Origin: Pacificispira spongiicola
GTDB taxonomy: Bacteria; Pseudomonadota; Alphaproteobacteria; UBA8366; Aestuariispiraceae
Assembly (NCBI RefSeq): GCF_012926505.1
Contig: NZ_JABBNT010000001.1
Location: 744,001-808,000 of the forward strand
Reading direction: 5' to 3'
DNA: 64,000 nt
Shown here: positions 43,780 to 53,349 of the stretch, piece after piece
How positions within the stretch are numbered: position 1 is the first letter of the stretch
Layout of the letters: each line of letters opens with the position of its first letter
Notes under the pieces: model-generated
What the model was told of the DNA's origin: nothing
What the model saw: only the letters and a program-made list of their open reading frames with translations
The model's database searches: none
Made by a program: the position numbers and the translations under genes

Positions 43780-44511
43780 TCAGCGCGGACCGGCATCGTT
43801 CGACCGGTCCAGGCGCATAACTTCCGCTTCAATTGAGGATTCCAACCGTTCCATGAATGTCTTGCGGTCCAGGCCGGGTTCGATCGTGGGCAGGATCGAT
43901 ACCGTGACGACCCCGGCCCGCTTGATGATCCCGTTACGCCGCCACAGCCGCCCCGAGTCCAACGCCACCGGCACGACCGGCAGGTTCAGCGCCTTGTAGA
44001 GGGCGAAGACACCCGGATGATAGGGCGCATCGACGCCGGGGGCGACGCGCGTGCCCTGCGGATAGATCACGATATTTCCGCCGCGGTCGATGACCTCCTT
44101 ACCGGCGGATACCATAGCGCGCATCGCCGACGCCCCGGCGGATCGGTTCACCGCGATATGCCCCGCCTTCCACAGATACCAGCCGAAGAACGGCACGCGC
44201 AGCAATTCGCGTTTCAACACAAAAACCGCGCCGGGAATGACGCGATTGAAGGCGATGGTTTCCCAGGCCGATTGATGCTTTGCGGCATAGATCGCGGCCC
44301 CCTCGGGCAGGCTTGCCCCGTCCGCCATATGAACGCGATAGGTCATGCCGGTCAGGAGCCGCATACAGGCCATGCTGTAATCGACGAAGAACAGGAAGAA
44401 CGGCATCCCGACCTTACGCGGCAGAATCAGCAACGGCAGATACAGCGTCCCCAAGACGACGATCCCGCCGTAAAAGAACACACCGAACAAGAGCGACCGC
44501 AGCAACGTCAT
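43780..44511 (-). CDS. plsC: 1-acylglycerol-3-phosphate acyltransferase (PlsC family)
   Basis: Inner-membrane lysophosphatidate acyltransferase of about 243 residues. The N-terminal hydrophobic segment (LLRSLLFGVFFYGGIVVLGTLYLPLLI) is followed by the acyltransferase motifs KHQSAWE (H-x4-acid) and YPQGTR and by LPVVPVALDSGR. The ATG at 44511 comes just after the ydcF stop; TTG 44520 is a possible longer start. Last gene of ftsE-ftsX-ydcF-plsC, a common alphaproteobacterial operon for envelope growth. Confidence 0.92.
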   Translation of the reverse strand: MTLLRSLLFGVFFYGGIVVLGTLYLPLLILPRKVGMPFFLFFVDYSMACMRLLTGMTYRVHMADGASLPEGAAIYAAKHQSAWETIAFNRVIPGAVFVLKRELLRVPFFGWYLWKAGHIAVNRSAGASAMRAMVSAGKEVIDRGGNIVIYPQGTRVAPGVDAPYHPGVFALYKALNLPVVPVALDSGRLWRRNGIIKRAGVVTVSILPTIEPGLDRKTFMERLESSIEAEVMRLDRSNDAGPR

Positions 44512-44512
44512 C

Positions 44513-45136
44513 TTAGACAATATCCGATATCAGCGATTGGGCCGCATGCCGCGCCCAGGCCAGAAGAAACTTCGTATATTCCCCGGCGATCAGCAATGCC
44601 GTACCGGGATAACGGTACCAGATTTCATGCTTCACATGATCCGGCGACACCGGATGCGGCAGGATGATAAGGTCCGGCATGGCCGACCGGAATTCCAGCA
44701 TGCTGCGCGGCATATGATATCCCGCCGTGACGAGACGGATGGATTTTACGTTCTGCTGCTTCAGCCAGGCCGCCGTTTCCTCCGCATTGCCGATCGTATC
44801 CGCCGCGTCGTGCCCCAGCACGATGCAGCATTGCAGACGGTCGGGGGAGCGTTTCTGGAGGCGCAGCAGTTCTTCGACATCCACGCCGCGATGCACCCCG
44901 GATACGAACAATTTCTTCGCCGCCCCCTGTTCCAGCAAGGCCAGCCCGGCCTCCAGCCGCAGGGACCCGCCCGTCAGCACGACGATCACGTCGGTCTTCG
45001 CCGTTGCGGGGGGCGTCGTTTCCGGAATCGTTTCGGCGAAGATGACGAAGCCGACGGCCCAGGCTGCCGCCGCCAGCGCGACGATCAGGGCGAGACCGTG
45101 CCGCTTGCGCTTCGGCTTTCCGAGACCGCTCGCCAT
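44513..45136 (-). CDS. YdcF/ElyC (DUF218) family protein
   Basis: A 207-residue protein with one N-terminal membrane anchor (LALIVALAAAAWAVGFVIFA) and a DUF218 domain: TDVIVVLTGGSLRLEAGLALLEQGAAKKLFVSG, ADTIGNAEETAAWLKQQNVKSIRLVTAGYHMPRS. Relatives such as ElyC act in envelope/polyprenyl lipid homeostasis, but the reaction is not known. It is three bases from ftsX, so it is in the ftsEX operon. Confidence 0.9.
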   Translation of the reverse strand: MASGLGKPKRKRHGLALIVALAAAAWAVGFVIFAETIPETTPPATAKTDVIVVLTGGSLRLEAGLALLEQGAAKKLFVSGVHRGVDVEELLRLQKRSPDRLQCCIVLGHDAADTIGNAEETAAWLKQQNVKSIRLVTAGYHMPRSMLEFRSAMPDLIILPHPVSPDHVKHEIWYRYPGTALLIAGEYTKFLLAWARHAAQSLISDIV

Positions 45137-45139
45137 GGC

Positions 45140-46075
45140 CTAGACCATCTTCGCCAGGGCGCGCAGCACGGTAACGCGGGCCGCCGCCACGGAAATCAAC
45201 GCCGTCGCCACCGGCAGCAGGCATAGGATGACCCAATCCGTCGGGTCCAACACCGCAACCCCGGGCAGGACCGCGCCGGTCGATGCCGCGCCATGGCCTA
45301 ACCCGACGACCGTCGCGGCCGTCGCCGTAAGTCCCAGAAGGCCGCCCTTGAACCCTGCTTTCATCGCTTCGCGTTGGAATTGCGCGGCGATATAGCCGTC
45401 GACCGCGCCGACGAGATGCAGCAATTCGATGGTCTGCCGATGGGCTAGCAAACCGCCGCGCACCGCGAAAATCACCATGATCAATCCCGCCAGGGTTACG
45501 ATAGCAACCAAAACCGCCGCGACCAGCCGCAGGGATTCCAGGAAGCTGACCAGCCGCGCTTGCCACTGGCCGTGATCGTCCAAAATAGCCCCCGGCGCGA
45601 CGGCGTCCACCCGGCGCTGCAAATCGCGAAGGTCGAGATCCCCAGCCGTCAGACCATCCTTGAATTCGACGGAAATCAAAGACGGCAACGGCAAGTCGCG
45701 CGGATCGATGGATTTGCCCAGCCAGGGTTCCAGCAACCGTCGCATTTCTTCCGTCGCCAGCGGTTCGGCCTTTTCCACGCCCGGCGTTTCCAGAATGGCC
45801 GCAACCGCCTTACGAACGAGGCCGTCCTGATAATCCGTGTCGATCGCATCGTCGGCCGGCGGTGGAATCTGCACCGTCATCGCGCCGATCAGCCCGGATT
45901 CCCAGCGGTCGGCAAACGCCGAAAGAACCAGTGCACCGGCAATCGACAGACCGGCGATATAGACCATGACCGCGACGACCCAGGGCAACAGCCGGGACGC
46001 GGGGTCATGACCGAAGGGGATATCCGATGTGCGCCGCTTCGCAGGGGCATTTTTGGCTTGCGGGGATTTAGCCAT
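45140..46075 (-). CDS. ftsX: Cell division protein FtsX
   Basis: Membrane partner of FtsE that activates septal murein hydrolases. The 311-residue protein has a basic cytoplasmic N-terminus, four membrane segments (about 30-55, 190-215, 240-265, 280-300), a periplasmic domain between TM1 and TM2, and RQTIELLHLVGAVDGYIAAQFQREA in the FtsX/MacB permease fold. The start overlaps the ftsE stop by eight bases. Confidence 0.94.
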   Translation of the reverse strand: MAKSPQAKNAPAKRRTSDIPFGHDPASRLLPWVVAVMVYIAGLSIAGALVLSAFADRWESGLIGAMTVQIPPPADDAIDTDYQDGLVRKAVAAILETPGVEKAEPLATEEMRRLLEPWLGKSIDPRDLPLPSLISVEFKDGLTAGDLDLRDLQRRVDAVAPGAILDDHGQWQARLVSFLESLRLVAAVLVAIVTLAGLIMVIFAVRGGLLAHRQTIELLHLVGAVDGYIAAQFQREAMKAGFKGGLLGLTATAATVVGLGHGAASTGAVLPGVAVLDPTDWVILCLLPVATALISVAAARVTVLRALAKMV

Positions 46076-46748
46076 CGTAGACCGGATCCTCCCCGACGCG
46101 CGACAGGATGCCGTCTTCCAGATGCAGGACCGGATGACGGAATCGTTCGATCAGCGCGTGGTTATGGGTGGCGATTACCACGGTCGTGCCCTGCCGGTGC
46201 AATTCCTGAAGCAGGAACAGCAGGCGCACGGCATAGGCATCGTCGACATTCCCCGTCGGTTCGTCCGCCAGCAGGATTTGCGGCCGCGTCACCACGGCGC
46301 GCGCAATGGCCGCGCGCTGCTGCTGGCCGCCGGACAGGGTCGCGGGACGGGCATGGGCCTGATCGTTCAGCCCGACCCAGGCCAGCAATTCCCCGACATG
46401 TTTGCGGACTACCCCTTCCGACGCCCCCTTTACCTTCAACGGCAGGGCGACGTTTTCGAATGTCGTCAGGTGATCGAGCAACCGGAAGTCCTGATACACG
46501 ACGCCGATTTTTCGCCGCAGCATCGGCAGTTCCTTGCGCGGAATGGTCGACAGGTCCCGGTCGAAAATACTGATCAGCCCGCGGCTCGGCCGTTGCGCCA
46601 GATACATCAGGCGCAACAGGGACGACTTCCCAGCGCCGCTGGCCCCGGTCAGGAAGTGAAAGGATCCGTCCGGCAAATCAAACGAAACGTCACGGAGCAC
46701 TTCCGGCCCCGTCCCATATCGCATGCCGACATTTTCGAACCGTATCAC
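46068..46748 (-). CDS. ftsE: Cell division ATP-binding protein FtsE
   Basis: ABC ATPase that powers FtsX. With a GTG start at 46748 (GAGA upstream) it has 226 residues, close to E. coli FtsE. Walker [10 protein letters not shown] is at 35-43, then Q-loop YQDFRLLD, signature LSGGQQQR, Walker [11 protein letters not shown] and the H-loop VIATHN. The open frame runs to 46862 but the extra N-terminus is not family-like. Divergent from the zinc-ribbon gene. Confidence 0.95.
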   Translation of the reverse strand: MIRFENVGMRYGTGPEVLRDVSFDLPDGSFHFLTGASGAGKSSLLRLMYLAQRPSRGLISIFDRDLSTIPRKELPMLRRKIGVVYQDFRLLDHLTTFENVALPLKVKGASEGVVRKHVGELLAWVGLNDQAHARPATLSGGQQQRAAIARAVVTRPQILLADEPTGNVDDAYAVRLLFLLQELHRQGTTVVIATHNHALIERFRHPVLHLEDGILSRVGEDPVYDG

Positions 46749-47022
46749 TCGAAAGGTCTCATTCAGCCTGTTCCGCCCGATCGCACCCCAACAGCGTATA
46801 CCGCCGAAACCGGCGCGAAAATGGGCCGCTTTCAGGGCGCGGAATCGGCGAGACAATGGCATGCGTTGCCCCTAAACGCAAAGCCGCCGAACACCGACGC
46901 CGCCGCTTTTCAATCCGCCTGGGAAAGCACTGGCAAAGTTGCGCGAATCGACGAAATCTGCACATGATCGGAAACAGCGTAAGCAATATTCCGATACCGG
47001 TAACGACATTGCGGCAACCCGT

Positions 47023-47922
47023 ATGATTCTCACCTGCCCGAACTGCGCCACCAAGTTTCGCGTTAAGGACGATGCCATCGGTCTGAACGGGCGCAAGGTG
47101 AAGTGCCGTAACTGCGCCCATGTCTGGCATGCGATGCCGGAAGGGGCCGATGACGATATGGCCGCGGCACCGCCGCCGCCGCCAAAACCGGCCGCACCCA
47201 AACCCGCCGCGCAACGGTCGGCGCCGGCTAAGGCCGCGCCCCCGGATGACGACGGCATGGATATGGCTGATTCGCCGCCCCCCCCTCCGCCGCCCGGCCC
47301 ACCCGCAGGGGGCTATGACGCCGATCCGGGCGACCCGCCCCTGGCGTCGCCGCCGCCCATTCCATCCGACGGCGATTTCGTGCTGCGTCAGCGCAAGCCG
47401 AAGGTCGAAAAGAAATCCCCGGTCATGGCCTGGGTAATCCTGGCCGTGCTGCTGGTCGCGACCGGTGCCGCCGGGTTCATCTTCCAAAAGGATATCGTGC
47501 AGGCGTATCCGCCGATCGCGAAGGTCTATAGCTGGGTCGGTATCACACCGAACATGCTGGGCCACGGTCTTGCTCTGCCGCCCCCCGACACGGCGACGGC
47601 CGAACGCACCGACAAGGGACTGAAGCTCGTCATTTCCGGACAGATCAAATCGGAATTGGGGGAGCGGGCGGATATCCCGACCCTGCGCGGCGCGCTGGTC
47701 GACACGAACGAGCAGGAACTGCATGTTTGGACCTTCCTCGCGGACAAGCCGGATATCCTGCCTGGGGAGACCGTACGCTACACGACGGAAGTCCTGAATC
47801 CGCCGGAAGGCGTGACCGAGGCTCGCATCACCTTCCAAGGCACCGATGAACCGGCGATGGAAGAACCGATGATGCAGGAAAATGGGCATGGCGGCGAAAG
47901 CGCGGCTCCCGCATCCCACTAA
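47023..47922 (+). CDS. MJ0042-type zinc-ribbon, proline-rich single-pass membrane protein
   Basis: A 299-residue protein. Residues 1-38 are an MJ0042 zinc ribbon (CPNCATKF ... VKCRNCAHVWHA). Then comes a proline/alanine-rich acidic linker to about 125, one membrane helix (MAWVILAVLLVATGAAGFIF), and a C-terminal DUF3426-like extracytoplasmic domain (LKLVISGQIKSELGERADIPTLRGAL; ARITFQG). Such genes commonly sit next to ftsE in alphaproteobacteria. Function unknown. ATG 47023 was chosen because it begins the zinc ribbon. Confidence 0.88.
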   Translation: MILTCPNCATKFRVKDDAIGLNGRKVKCRNCAHVWHAMPEGADDDMAAAPPPPPKPAAPKPAAQRSAPAKAAPPDDDGMDMADSPPPPPPPGPPAGGYDADPGDPPLASPPPIPSDGDFVLRQRKPKVEKKSPVMAWVILAVLLVATGAAGFIFQKDIVQAYPPIAKVYSWVGITPNMLGHGLALPPPDTATAERTDKGLKLVISGQIKSELGERADIPTLRGALVDTNEQELHVWTFLADKPDILPGETVRYTTEVLNPPEGVTEARITFQGTDEPAMEEPMMQENGHGGESAAPASH

Positions 47923-47975
47923 TAACCTTTCCCGCTGAAAAACCTTTCATCGGGAAGCCGACATACCCCGAATAC

Positions 47976-48002
47976 AAAAAGGGCCGCCTATCGAGGCGGC
48001 CC
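47976..48002 (-). terminator. Bidirectional intrinsic terminator
   Basis: GGGCCGCCT-ATCG-AGGCGGCCC is a perfect 9-bp hairpin. On the minus strand it is followed by TTTTT, so it ends the pagL-like transcript; on the plus strand a weaker TTGT follows, serving the convergent zinc-ribbon gene. Confidence 0.88.
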
Positions 48003-48028
48003 TTGTCATGTTCCTACCGGTCGGCAGG

Positions 48029-48544
48029 TCAATCGCCGAACAGACGTTTGAACGGATAGGAATAGTGCAGGATCGCGACTTCCGTGCCCGGGTTGTTTTC
48101 ATCCAAGCTGGCATTCGACAGGTGATAATAGCTGACGCCGAGGCGGGAGCGATCGTCAAAGCGATAGGCGAATTCGATCGCGGAGCGGAATTCGACCGGA
48201 TACCCCAGATCCTTGCCGTCGCCGTCATGATAGAGGCCGGGCGCGAAGGACGGCGTAATCACCAAACGATTGCCGATGAACAAGTCCAACCGAATCCCGG
48301 CATAGGCGTAGAGCGCGCTATCCGTCGTTGTCATCAATCCGACAAAGGGGTTGAAGACCCACCATTTGGACCCGGAAATATATTCCATATGGAATTCGCC
48401 GGCGCCCATATCGTCATTGGTGTCGTAATAGCCGCCACCGATCCGGAGAAAGGCCGGATCGCTACCGGCTTCTTCCGCCAGGGCGGGGCCGGAGGCCATT
48501 GCCAAAAACGAAATCAAGGCGAAGCCGCGCTTCAAAAACCGCAT
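48029..48544 (-). CDS. PagL-like lipid A 3-O-deacylase
   Basis: A 171-residue outer-membrane beta-barrel of the acyloxyacyl hydrolase family that removes the 3-O acyl chain from lipid A. Signal peptide 1-23 (ends ALA). Active-site residues fit PagL: H141 and S143 in YYHLSNASL, with E155 after NPGT. ATG 48544 (GAGGG upstream) starts exactly at the signal peptide; an upstream in-frame start adds six residues. It stands alone. Lipid A modification can dampen host recognition and alter permeability. Confidence 0.9.
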   Translation of the reverse strand: MRFLKRGFALISFLAMASGPALAEEAGSDPAFLRIGGGYYDTNDDMGAGEFHMEYISGSKWWVFNPFVGLMTTTDSALYAYAGIRLDLFIGNRLVITPSFAPGLYHDGDGKDLGYPVEFRSAIEFAYRFDDRSRLGVSYYHLSNASLDENNPGTEVAILHYSYPFKRLFGD

Positions 48545-48732
48545 GATACGAGTATCCCTCAACCGACACTCCGCACCGACATTTCTTTGCTGCGCGGAGA
48601 CAAGCTTGTTTTATCGCGTCGACGATGCCCCAAAGGTGCTGAAACTTCACCAAAAAAATCACATATCTCGTCACCGCGCCTTCCCGGCCTGTGGCCGACG
48701 CGCAACACTTTTACCGCGTCCGGCTTCGGGGC

Positions 48733-48762
48733 TTGACGGATGGGGGGCGTATCCCCTAAATA
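48733..48762 (+). promoter_or_regulatory. Probable rpmB promoter; rest of the 48545-48897 gap noncoding
   Basis: -35 TTGACG (48733-48738) and -10 TAAATA (48757-48762) with an 18-bp spacer lie about 135 bases before rpmB. The rest of the 353-bp gap between the PagL-like gene and rpmB shows no gene or clear RNA structure. Confidence 0.5.
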
Positions 48763-48897
48763 CCGCCGCTTTCCGGGGTTCCGTCCCTGGAAGGGAATAC
48801 CATAACCAAGCAACAAGGCGGAAGAAGGCCCGACGTTCCAATTATTTGGACGAAAAGAAGCGGGCGGAACTTCCGAATGGACTGAAAGGATAATGCC

Positions 48898-49194
48898 ATG
48901 TCTCGTCGGTGCGAAATCTCCGGCAAGGGCGTGATGACCGGAAACAACGTTTCCCACGCCATGAACCACAGCCGTCGCCGGTTCCTGCCGAACCTGCATA
49001 CCGTCCGCCTGCAGAGCGATATTCTGGGCGAACGCGTCAAAATGCGCCTGTCGACCCGCGCCATGCGCACGGTCGACAAGAAAGGCGGAATTGACGACTT
49101 CCTGCTGAACACGCCGGACCGCAAGCTGCCGGACGAAGCCAAGCAGCTGAAGCGCCGCATCCTGAAGCGTCAGGCCGCGATCGCCGCTTCTTAA
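48898..49194 (+). CDS. rpmB: 50S ribosomal protein L28
   Basis: A 98-residue ribosomal protein: [34 protein letters not shown] is diagnostic of the alphaproteobacterial long form of L28, with a basic C-terminus [12 protein letters not shown]. Monocistronic, with its own promoter upstream and a strong terminator downstream. Confidence 0.97.
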   Translation: MSRRCEISGKGVMTGNNVSHAMNHSRRRFLPNLHTVRLQSDILGERVKMRLSTRAMRTVDKKGGIDDFLLNTPDRKLPDEAKQLKRRILKRQAAIAAS

Positions 49195-49220
49195 TTCGCC
49201 GGTTTCCGGACAAATCGAAA

Positions 49221-49248
49221 GGCCCGCCTTATTGAGGCGGGCCTTTTT
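49221..49248 (+). terminator. Bidirectional intrinsic terminator between rpmB and queG
   Basis: GGCCCGCCT-TATTG-AGGCGGGCC forms a 9-bp stem followed by TTTTT on the plus strand and TTT on the minus strand, ending both rpmB and the queuosine operon. Confidence 0.92.
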
Positions 49249-49266
49249 CGTTACGGCAGACTTTCT

Positions 49267-50370
49267 TTAAGCCCATTCCGCACGCACATCCTGATCCTCT
49301 TCGCGCGCCGCCTTTTCGCGCAACGCTTCGAATCGGGACGGCGACAATTTCCGCAATGCCCAGACGGCAGCGCCACGCACCACGGCGGCGTCATCGTCGA
49401 TCAAGGCTTCGACCGGCGGGATCAGACTGATGTCGCCGCTGTTGCCACAGGCGATCAACACATTGCGCAGAAATCGGTCCCGACCGATCCGTTTAACCGG
49501 GGACCCCGAGAACATCGTGCGGAATGCCGCGTCATCCAAATGCAGGTAGTCCGCCAGTTTCGCCCCCTGCACCGCTGCCCGCGGCAGGAACCAGGCTTCA
49601 TCCGTCGGCGGCGCGAATTTGTTCCAGGGACAGATCGCCAAACAGTCGTCGCAACCATAGACCCGGTTGCCGATCGCCTCGCGAAACTCCAACGGGATCG
49701 GGCCTTTATGTTCGATCGTCAGGTAGCTGATGCAGCGCCGAGCATCCAGGGTATAGGGTTCGGGGAAGGCATCGGTCGGGCACACGTCCAGACACCGGCG
49801 GCACCGCCCGCAATGATCCTTTTCCGGCGTATCCGGCGCCATTTCCAGGGTCATGTATATTTCGCCCAGGAATAGCCACGACCCGAAATGCCGGGATACC
49901 AGGACGCTGTGCTTGCCCTGCCAGCCGATCCCGGACAGCGCGCCCAGCGGCTTTTCCAGCACCGGGGCGGTATCGACGAAGACCTTCACATCGCCGCCGA
50001 AGCGGTCGACCATCCAGCGCGCGATTCGTTTCAACCGCTTCTTGATCAGATCGTGGTAATCCCGGTTCCGGGCATAACAGGAAATATTGGCCTCCGACGT
50101 CCGCTCCAGAAGCCAAAGCGGGTTTTCGTCGGGCGTATAGTCCAGACCGAGGACGAGGACGGTCTTCACCTCCGGCCACAGCCCTTGCGGCTCGCGGCGG
50201 TGATGCATCCGTTCCGCCATCCAGGCCATTTCGCCGTATTCGCCATTGGCGACGAAGGCCTCCAACCGAGCCTGCTCGCGCTGCCCCATCGTAACGGGGG
50301 CGAATCCCACGGTGGAGAACCCTTCCGACAGGGCCTTTTCGCGGATTTCGGCTTTGATGGCGTCGCTCAT
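49267..50370 (-). CDS. queG: Epoxyqueuosine reductase
   Basis: Cobalamin and [4Fe-4S] enzyme that reduces epoxyqueuosine to queuosine in tRNA. The 367-residue protein has the B12-binding N-terminal region, HCGRCRRCLDVCPT and CDDCLAICPWNKF (two 4Fe-4S motifs), and a C-terminal HEAT-like segment. The ATG at 50370 (MSDAIKAEI) fits the family start; the frame extends to 50430. Last gene of yqeY-yhhQ-queA-tgt-queG; its B12 need matches the presence of nrdJ. Confidence 0.95.
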   Translation of the reverse strand: MSDAIKAEIREKALSEGFSTVGFAPVTMGQREQARLEAFVANGEYGEMAWMAERMHHRREPQGLWPEVKTVLVLGLDYTPDENPLWLLERTSEANISCYARNRDYHDLIKKRLKRIARWMVDRFGGDVKVFVDTAPVLEKPLGALSGIGWQGKHSVLVSRHFGSWLFLGEIYMTLEMAPDTPEKDHCGRCRRCLDVCPTDAFPEPYTLDARRCISYLTIEHKGPIPLEFREAIGNRVYGCDDCLAICPWNKFAPPTDEAWFLPRAAVQGAKLADYLHLDDAAFRTMFSGSPVKRIGRDRFLRNVLIACGNSGDISLIPPVEALIDDDAAVVRGAAVWALRKLSPSRFEALREKAAREEDQDVRAEWA

Positions 50371-50377
50371 GCCCGGA

Positions 50378-51556
50378 CTATAGCGCGGGAATATCCCCGC
50401 CCGCCCGTTCTTCGTGAAAGGCGGCTTCAAAATCGTCGAAACGACCGTCCTCGATCGCGTCGCGAATCCCCGCCATCAATTGCTGGTAATAGGCGACATT
50501 GTGCCAGGACAGCAGCATCGGCCCCAGCATTTCCTGCGCCTTGAACAGGTGATGCAGATAGGCGCGGCTGTAATCGCGGCAGGCCGGGCATGGGCATTCC
50601 TCGTCCAGCGGTCTTGAGTCGGCGGCGTGGCGGGCATTCTTCAGATTCACCGTACCCCGCCGTGTGAAGGCCTGGGCATTCCGGCCCGACCGCGTCGGCA
50701 GCACACAATCGAACATGTCGATCCCGCGTTTCACCGCGCCGACGATATCGTCCGGCTTACCGACGCCCATCAGATAGCGCGGCTTTTCCTTCGGCATGGC
50801 CGGGGTGGTGAAATCCAGGGTGGAGAACATCAGTTCCTGCCCCTCGCCAACCGCCAGGCCGCCGACCGCATAGCCTTCGAACCCGATATCGGTCAGTGCC
50901 TGGATAGACCGATGCCGCAAGTCCTCATAGACGCTGCCTTGCACGATGCCGAACAGGCCGTAGCCCTTGCGGTTCGTGAAAGCGTCGCGCGACCGCGCCG
51001 CCCAGCGCATGGACATTTCCATCGACTTTTCCGCCGTCGGATGGTCCGCCGGGAAGGGCGTGCATTCATCGAAGGCCATGGTGATATCGGAATCCAGCAT
51101 GCGCTGGATATCCATCGAACTTTCCGGCGTCAGCGTGTGATAGCTGCCGTCGACATGGCTGCGGAAACGCACACCGTCTTCCGTGATCTTGCGCAAGGCC
51201 GCCAGGGACATGACCTGATACCCGCCGGAATCGGTCAGGATCGGCCCCGGCCAGTTCATGAACCGATGCAAGCCGCCCAGTTCCGCGACCCGTTCCGCGC
51301 CGGGGCGCAGCATCAGGTGATAGGTATTGCCAAGGACGATTTCCGCCCCGGTCTGCGCGACCGATCCGGGCAGCATCGCCTTCACCGTACCTGCCGTCCC
51401 GACGGGCATGAAGGCCGGGGTTTCCACCGTGCCATGTGCCGTCGTCACGCGGCCCCGACGGGCCTGCCGGTCGTTGGCTATCAGTTTGAAGGAAAAATCC
51501 GCGCCGCTCGGCTCAAAATCCGAAAACACGGCACGTTGAATATCAGGGGGTGTCAT
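50378..51556 (-). CDS. tgt: tRNA-guanine transglycosylase
   Basis: Exchanges guanine-34 for preQ1 in GUN-anticodon tRNAs. The 392-residue protein has [21 protein letters not shown], catalytic Asp in [13 protein letters not shown], nucleophile region [12 protein letters not shown] and the zinc site [17 protein letters not shown]. The start overlaps the queA stop as ATGA. An upstream open extension to 51916 lies inside queA and is not real. Confidence 0.97.
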   Translation of the reverse strand: MTPPDIQRAVFSDFEPSGADFSFKLIANDRQARRGRVTTAHGTVETPAFMPVGTAGTVKAMLPGSVAQTGAEIVLGNTYHLMLRPGAERVAELGGLHRFMNWPGPILTDSGGYQVMSLAALRKITEDGVRFRSHVDGSYHTLTPESSMDIQRMLDSDITMAFDECTPFPADHPTAEKSMEMSMRWAARSRDAFTNRKGYGLFGIVQGSVYEDLRHRSIQALTDIGFEGYAVGGLAVGEGQELMFSTLDFTTPAMPKEKPRYLMGVGKPDDIVGAVKRGIDMFDCVLPTRSGRNAQAFTRRGTVNLKNARHAADSRPLDEECPCPACRDYSRAYLHHLFKAQEMLGPMLLSWHNVAYYQQLMAGIRDAIEDGRFDDFEAAFHEERAGGDIPAL

Positions 51557-52611
51557 TCCGAACTCTCCGCGCGGTCCAGCAGACTGCTGTCGCCATAGGA
51601 ATAGAAGCGATAGCCGGTATCGATGGCATGGGAATAGGCCGCCTTCATCCGGTGCAGCCCGGCAAAGGCGCTGACCAGCATGAACAGGGTCGACTTCGGC
51701 AAATGGAAATTGGTCATCAGGCGATCGACGGCGTTGAAGCGATAGCCGGGGGTGATGAAGATATCCGTCTCTCCCTCGAACCCTTGCAGGCTGCCGGTCT
51801 GGGCTGCCGCGCTTTCCAGCGTCCGCATCGCGGTCGTGCCGACGGCGACGACCCGCCCGCCGGACGCGCGATGGGCATTCAGCCGCCGTGCCGTTTCCGC
51901 GTCCAGATGCGCCCATTCACTGTGCATCACGTGATCGTCGGTATCCTCCGCCTTCACCGGCAGGAAGGTTCCGGCCCCGACATGCAGGGTCAGTCGTTCG
52001 AAGCGGATACCCCGGTCCATCAGCGTCTGCGTCAGACCGTCCGTGAAATGCAGGCTGGCGGTCGGCGCAGCGACGGCGCCTTCCTTATCCGCGAAGACGG
52101 TCTGATAGGAATCGCGGTCGGCCGCGTCCTGATCGCGATCCGGCACGCGGGATCGCTTGATATAGGGCGGCAGCGGCATCGTGCCGACCCGCCACAGGGC
52201 TTCCCGAAGGGCCGGACCTGCCGTGTTGAACCACAGGGCGACCTGACCGTCCGGGCGTTTTTCCAGAACCAGCGCTTCCAGACCGCCGTCAAAGGCGATG
52301 CGGTCGCCGACCTTCAGCTTCTTGCCGGGCCGTGCGAAGGCATCCCAGCCGTCCGCCGCCGTCTGCTTGATCAGCGTCGTTTCGATGCCCGCTTCCCCGC
52401 GCATCCCGTAGAGGCGGGTCGGCAGGACTTTCGTATCGTTGACGACCAGAATATCCCGATCGTCCAGAATATCCGGCAGGTCCGACACGCGCCGGTCTTC
52501 GAAATCGCCGGATGCGGGCACCCGCAGCAACCGGGCGGAATCCTTCGGATCCGCCGGGGCCTGGGCGATCGCCGTGTCCGGCAGATCGAAATCGAACAGA
52601 TCGACGCGCAT
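51553..52611 (-). CDS. queA: S-adenosylmethionine:tRNA ribosyltransferase-isomerase
   Basis: Transfers and rearranges the ribosyl part of SAM onto preQ1-tRNA to make epoxyqueuosine. The 352-residue protein starts [29 protein letters not shown] and has [31 protein letters not shown] and [18 protein letters not shown], the full QueA set. It lies 12 bases after yhhQ and overlaps tgt by ATGA. Confidence 0.97.
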   Translation of the reverse strand: MRVDLFDFDLPDTAIAQAPADPKDSARLLRVPASGDFEDRRVSDLPDILDDRDILVVNDTKVLPTRLYGMRGEAGIETTLIKQTAADGWDAFARPGKKLKVGDRIAFDGGLEALVLEKRPDGQVALWFNTAGPALREALWRVGTMPLPPYIKRSRVPDRDQDAADRDSYQTVFADKEGAVAAPTASLHFTDGLTQTLMDRGIRFERLTLHVGAGTFLPVKAEDTDDHVMHSEWAHLDAETARRLNAHRASGGRVVAVGTTAMRTLESAAAQTGSLQGFEGETDIFITPGYRFNAVDRLMTNFHLPKSTLFMLVSAFAGLHRMKAAYSHAIDTGYRFYSYGDSSLLDRAESSE

Positions 52612-52623
52612 CGTGAACCGGAT

Positions 52624-53205
52624 TCAGGCCGCAGCCGCCCCATTCTGCGGAGTGCTGGGAATCAACGCCATCAGCGCCCGGAAGACCGGCAGCAACAGGC
52701 CCGCCAGGATCAGCTTGATGACGAAATCGCCGAAGGCCCAGCTCTGCCACGGCAGGCCGGTTCCGGCGAAGGCGATGGAAAAGAACAGCACGGTGTCCAG
52801 CGCGGACCCGGCCAGCGACGACAGGAAGGGCGCCTTCCACCATGTCTGACGGCGAAGTTTGTCGAAGACGAAGACGTCCAGCAGTTGGGCGACCAGGAAG
52901 GCCGTGCCCGACGCGGCGGCAATGCGCATATCCGCCAGGATCAGCGACAGGATAACCCCCAGGACGAACCCGAAAATGACGACCTTGCGAGCCGCGGCCG
53001 CGCCGAAAACGCGGTTCGTCGTGTCGGTCACCAGGAAGGCAACGGGATAGGACAGGGCGCCATAGGTCACCCAATCGGCGACGTTGAACGACCCGATCAT
53101 GGCCTGAACCGGATATTCGACTAGGATGTTGGACGCCAGGATAACGATACCCATGGCAAACGCGGCCGGCACCAACCGGCCGAGAGAGAAGGTCCCCTCG
53201 GACAT
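52624..53205 (-). CDS. yhhQ: Queuosine precursor transporter (YhhQ/VUT family)
   Basis: A 193-residue inner-membrane protein with about six helices and the COG1738 pattern: ILASNILVEYPVQ, SYPVAFLVTDTTNRVFGAAAARKVV, FLVAQLLDVFVFDKLRR and DTVLFFSIAFAGTG. YhhQ imports preQ0/preQ1. No de novo queCDEF gene is in this window, so the operon may depend at least partly on uptake. First of the co-directional yhhQ-queA-tgt-queG run. Confidence 0.93.
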   Translation of the reverse strand: MSEGTFSLGRLVPAAFAMGIVILASNILVEYPVQAMIGSFNVADWVTYGALSYPVAFLVTDTTNRVFGAAAARKVVIFGFVLGVILSLILADMRIAAASGTAFLVAQLLDVFVFDKLRRQTWWKAPFLSSLAGSALDTVLFFSIAFAGTGLPWQSWAFGDFVIKLILAGLLLPVFRALMALIPSTPQNGAAAA

Positions 53206-53241
53206 AGCGATACGCTCCTTTTCGTGCCGGGCGGTTCGAGG

Positions 53242-53278
53242 TCTTATTGCCCTGTCGGGCCGCCCCAGCGGGATAAGA
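53242..53278 (-). promoter_or_regulatory. Structured leader candidate upstream of yhhQ
   Basis: The arms TCTTAT and ATAAGA close a 37-base element that contains two short internal GC hairpins, about 40 bases before the yhhQ start and within the 144-base gap after yqeY. It could be a cis-regulatory RNA for queuosine genes, but I cannot match it to a known preQ1 riboswitch class. Confidence 0.3.
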
Positions 53279-53349
53279 GTCCCGCCCCCGGCATCCGCTT
53301 TACGCGCGCGCCGCTCTTACAGAACTATGGGTTTCAGGTCAAGAAAGGC

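Noticed and set aside
51557-51916. 120-codon upstream extension of tgt
   Set aside because: Inside queA in another frame; the ATGA overlap at 51553-51556 marks the real start.
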